A stretch of 64,000 nucleotides of DNA from Bombilactobacillus thymidiniphilus (lineage in GTDB: Bacteria; Bacillota; Bacilli; Lactobacillales; Lactobacillaceae). Below are positions 62,700 through 64,000 of this stretch, one piece after another. The DNA is taken from assembly GCF_023380245.1 (NCBI RefSeq), contig NZ_CP093365.1, positions 248,001-312,000 on the forward strand, given 5' to 3'. Numbering within the stretch: position 1 is the first letter of the stretch; every line of letters begins with the position of its first letter. The notes beneath the pieces were generated by a model, which saw only the letters and a program-made list of their open reading frames with translations, did no database searches and was not told the origin of the DNA. The position numbers and the translations under genes are program-made.

Positions 62700-63731
62700 T
62701 TATAAAAGGCTTTCATTATTATTACAATATTCAAAATCTAAACTAGGATCAGCGTTTAAAGTCAAAGAAGCAAATTGATTTTTTTGGTATTTGATATAAG
62801 CATAAGCACCAATCATTGCTGCATTATCTCCGCAAAGACGTAATGGCGGAAAAATCAATTCTACCTGATTAGCCAATTCTTGTTGTAAACGTTCTCGCAA
62901 ACCTGAATTAGCCGCAACACCACCCGCAACAATTAATTGTTGTACTGGATATTTATGCAAAGCTTTTTGGGTTTTAGCCAATAAAATATCTAAAATATCA
63001 TTTTGAAAACTAGTTGCGACATCCTTTTTATTAATTGAAATGCCCACTTGTTCAGCATGATGTAACGTATTAATTACCGCGCTCTTAATACCACTGAAAC
63101 TAAAATTCAAATTGTTTTCATGCAACATTGCCCGAGGAAAATTATAAGTGTCTTTTCCTTCATGTGCCCATTGATCGATGGTTTTGCCTGCAGGATAAGA
63201 AATGCCTAACATCCGCCCTACTTTATCATAAGCTTCGCCAACCGCATCATCACGTGTATCTCCTAAAATTTCAAACTCTCCGGCAGCTTTTACATAAACT
63301 AATTCTGTATGACCACCCGACACAACTAATGCTAAAGCCGGATATTTTATTTCCGCGACCAGATTAGCTGCATAAATATGTCCAGCCAAATGATTAACAC
63401 CAATTAGCGGCAAATCATGGGCCCAACTAATCGCTTTAGCAGCCATTAATCCAATCAACAATGAACCAACTAATCCTGGTCCATAAGTGACCGCTACTGC
63501 TGCCAAATCTTGATAATCCACTTGTGCTTCTTTTAAAGCTAGTTTGGTGCAGTGTATAATCTGTTCCACGTGGTGACGACTGGCAACTTCTGGTACAACT
63601 CCGCCAAAGCGTTGGTGACTTTTAATTTGTGTTGCAATGATATTCGACAATACTTCTCGACCATTCTTAACTACAGCCACACTTGTTTCATCACAACTGC
63701 TCTCAAACGCTAAAATTAAAACATCACTCAT
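62700..63731 (-). CDS. tsaD: tRNA N6-adenosine threonylcarbamoyltransferase TsaD
   Basis: 343 residues. Kae1/TsaD signatures: [16 protein letters not shown] at the N-terminus, the metal-binding VASRHHVEQ near residue 52 and [12 protein letters not shown] near 110, then [12 protein letters not shown] and [11 protein letters not shown]. It attaches the threonylcarbamoyl group to A37 of ANN-decoding tRNAs. It follows tsaB by about 51 bp. Confidence 0.97.
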   Translation of the reverse strand: MSDVLILAFESSCDETSVAVVKNGREVLSNIIATQIKSHQRFGGVVPEVASRHHVEQIIHCTKLALKEAQVDYQDLAAVAVTYGPGLVGSLLIGLMAAKAISWAHDLPLIGVNHLAGHIYAANLVAEIKYPALALVVSGGHTELVYVKAAGEFEILGDTRDDAVGEAYDKVGRMLGISYPAGKTIDQWAHEGKDTYNFPRAMLHENNLNFSFSGIKSAVINTLHHAEQVGISINKKDVATSFQNDILDILLAKTQKALHKYPVQQLIVAGGVAANSGLRERLQQELANQVELIFPPLRLCGDNAAMIGAYAYIKYQKNQFASLTLNADPSLDFEYCNNNESLL

Positions 63732-63782
63732 TATTTTTACCCCTATATTTAAATTTCAAATAACTTTGTGTGCAACAACCCC

Positions 63783-64000
63783 TTAAACATCTTGAATATA
63801 ATTATTATTTTTCAAAACTTCCGTAGATTGCTTTTGTGCCCAAAGCATTTCAGCTTGTGTTTGGCGCAAATATTCTGGCACAAATTGATCAATATCTTCA
63901 ACAATTGGCGACTTAAAACCAATATCAACTAACGATTGTCCCGTAGGAATATTATCTTCTACAATTTTAGCGTCTGGATAAGTTGCTAAAATTTGGTTGC
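63783..64000 (-). CDS. tsaB: TsaB, C-terminal fragment (cut by window edge)
   Basis: About 72 codons ending at TAA 63783-63785; the gene starts outside the window. The visible part reads ILATYPDAKIVEDN, GFKSPIVEDIDQF and VPEYLRQTQAEMLWAQ. The pattern P-x-Y-L-R-x3-A-E is typical of the TsaB C-terminus, the partner of TsaD in t6A formation. The adjacent tsaD supports this. The alternative neighbour RimI does not have this ending. Confidence 0.75.
   Translation of the reverse strand, partial: NQILATYPDAKIVEDNIPTGQSLVDIGFKSPIVEDIDQFVPEYLRQTQAEMLWAQKQSTEVLKNNNYIQDV

Overview
The window looks like the chromosome of a low-GC, Gram-positive lactic acid bacterium, most likely a member of the Lactobacillaceae. 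The support is: a complete dltXABCD operon, the divergent ccpA/pepQ pair, the dipeptidase PepV, a mannose-class PTS with its small partner ManO, T-box leaders, a CIRCE site and AGGAGG-type ribosome binding sites. The 16S gene reads as Lactobacillus-like. The genus (for example Bombilactobacillus) is only a guess, because no alignment was possible.

Layout. Positions 1-1040 hold a small membrane-protein ORF whose 3' end is amplified as three perfect 204-bp tandem copies, which run into a decayed 3-methyladenine DNA glycosylase gene. Positions 1095-6970 hold a full rRNA operon on the minus strand: tandem promoters, 16S, tRNA-Ile, tRNA-Ala, 23S, 5S, then tRNA-Asn, Ser, Glu, Val, Glu, Val and a terminator. 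The Glu-Val pair is a tandem 168-bp duplication. Positions 6980-24610 are a mixed-strand region with an S1-domain protein, ferredoxin-NADP reductase, a DedA protein, the yutD/NagD-like/DUF1461 cluster, a YunD-type phosphatase, a secreted glycerophosphodiesterase, pepV, a drug-type MFS transporter, a class A penicillin-binding protein, ccpA/pepQ, two small envelope proteins, an MscS channel and rdgB.

From about 24 kb to 55.8 kb almost everything is on the minus strand. In transcription order this part reads rex, manA, groES-groEL; ymdB-mutS-mutL-ruvA-ruvB-queA-tgt-yajC; zwf-dinB-nrnA-cshB; T-box-alaS-ireB-ruvX-yrzB-cvpA; mutS2-trxA; dltXABCD; murI-rdgB. These are DNA repair, tRNA modification, protein folding, redox control, wall charge and wall precursor genes in tight, often overlapping units.

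Positions 56.0-64 kb hold an ABC-F protein, a T-box-controlled methionine-synthase-like gene, the mannose PTS operon with a cre-like site just before its first gene, tsaD and the 3' end of tsaB.

I found no prophage, insertion sequence, CRISPR array, defence island or convincing new multi-gene system. The most unusual features are the perfect triple repeat beside a broken repair gene, the duplicated tRNA pair, the very short divergent spacing at 12.7 kb, and the unrecognised 103-residue protein located there.
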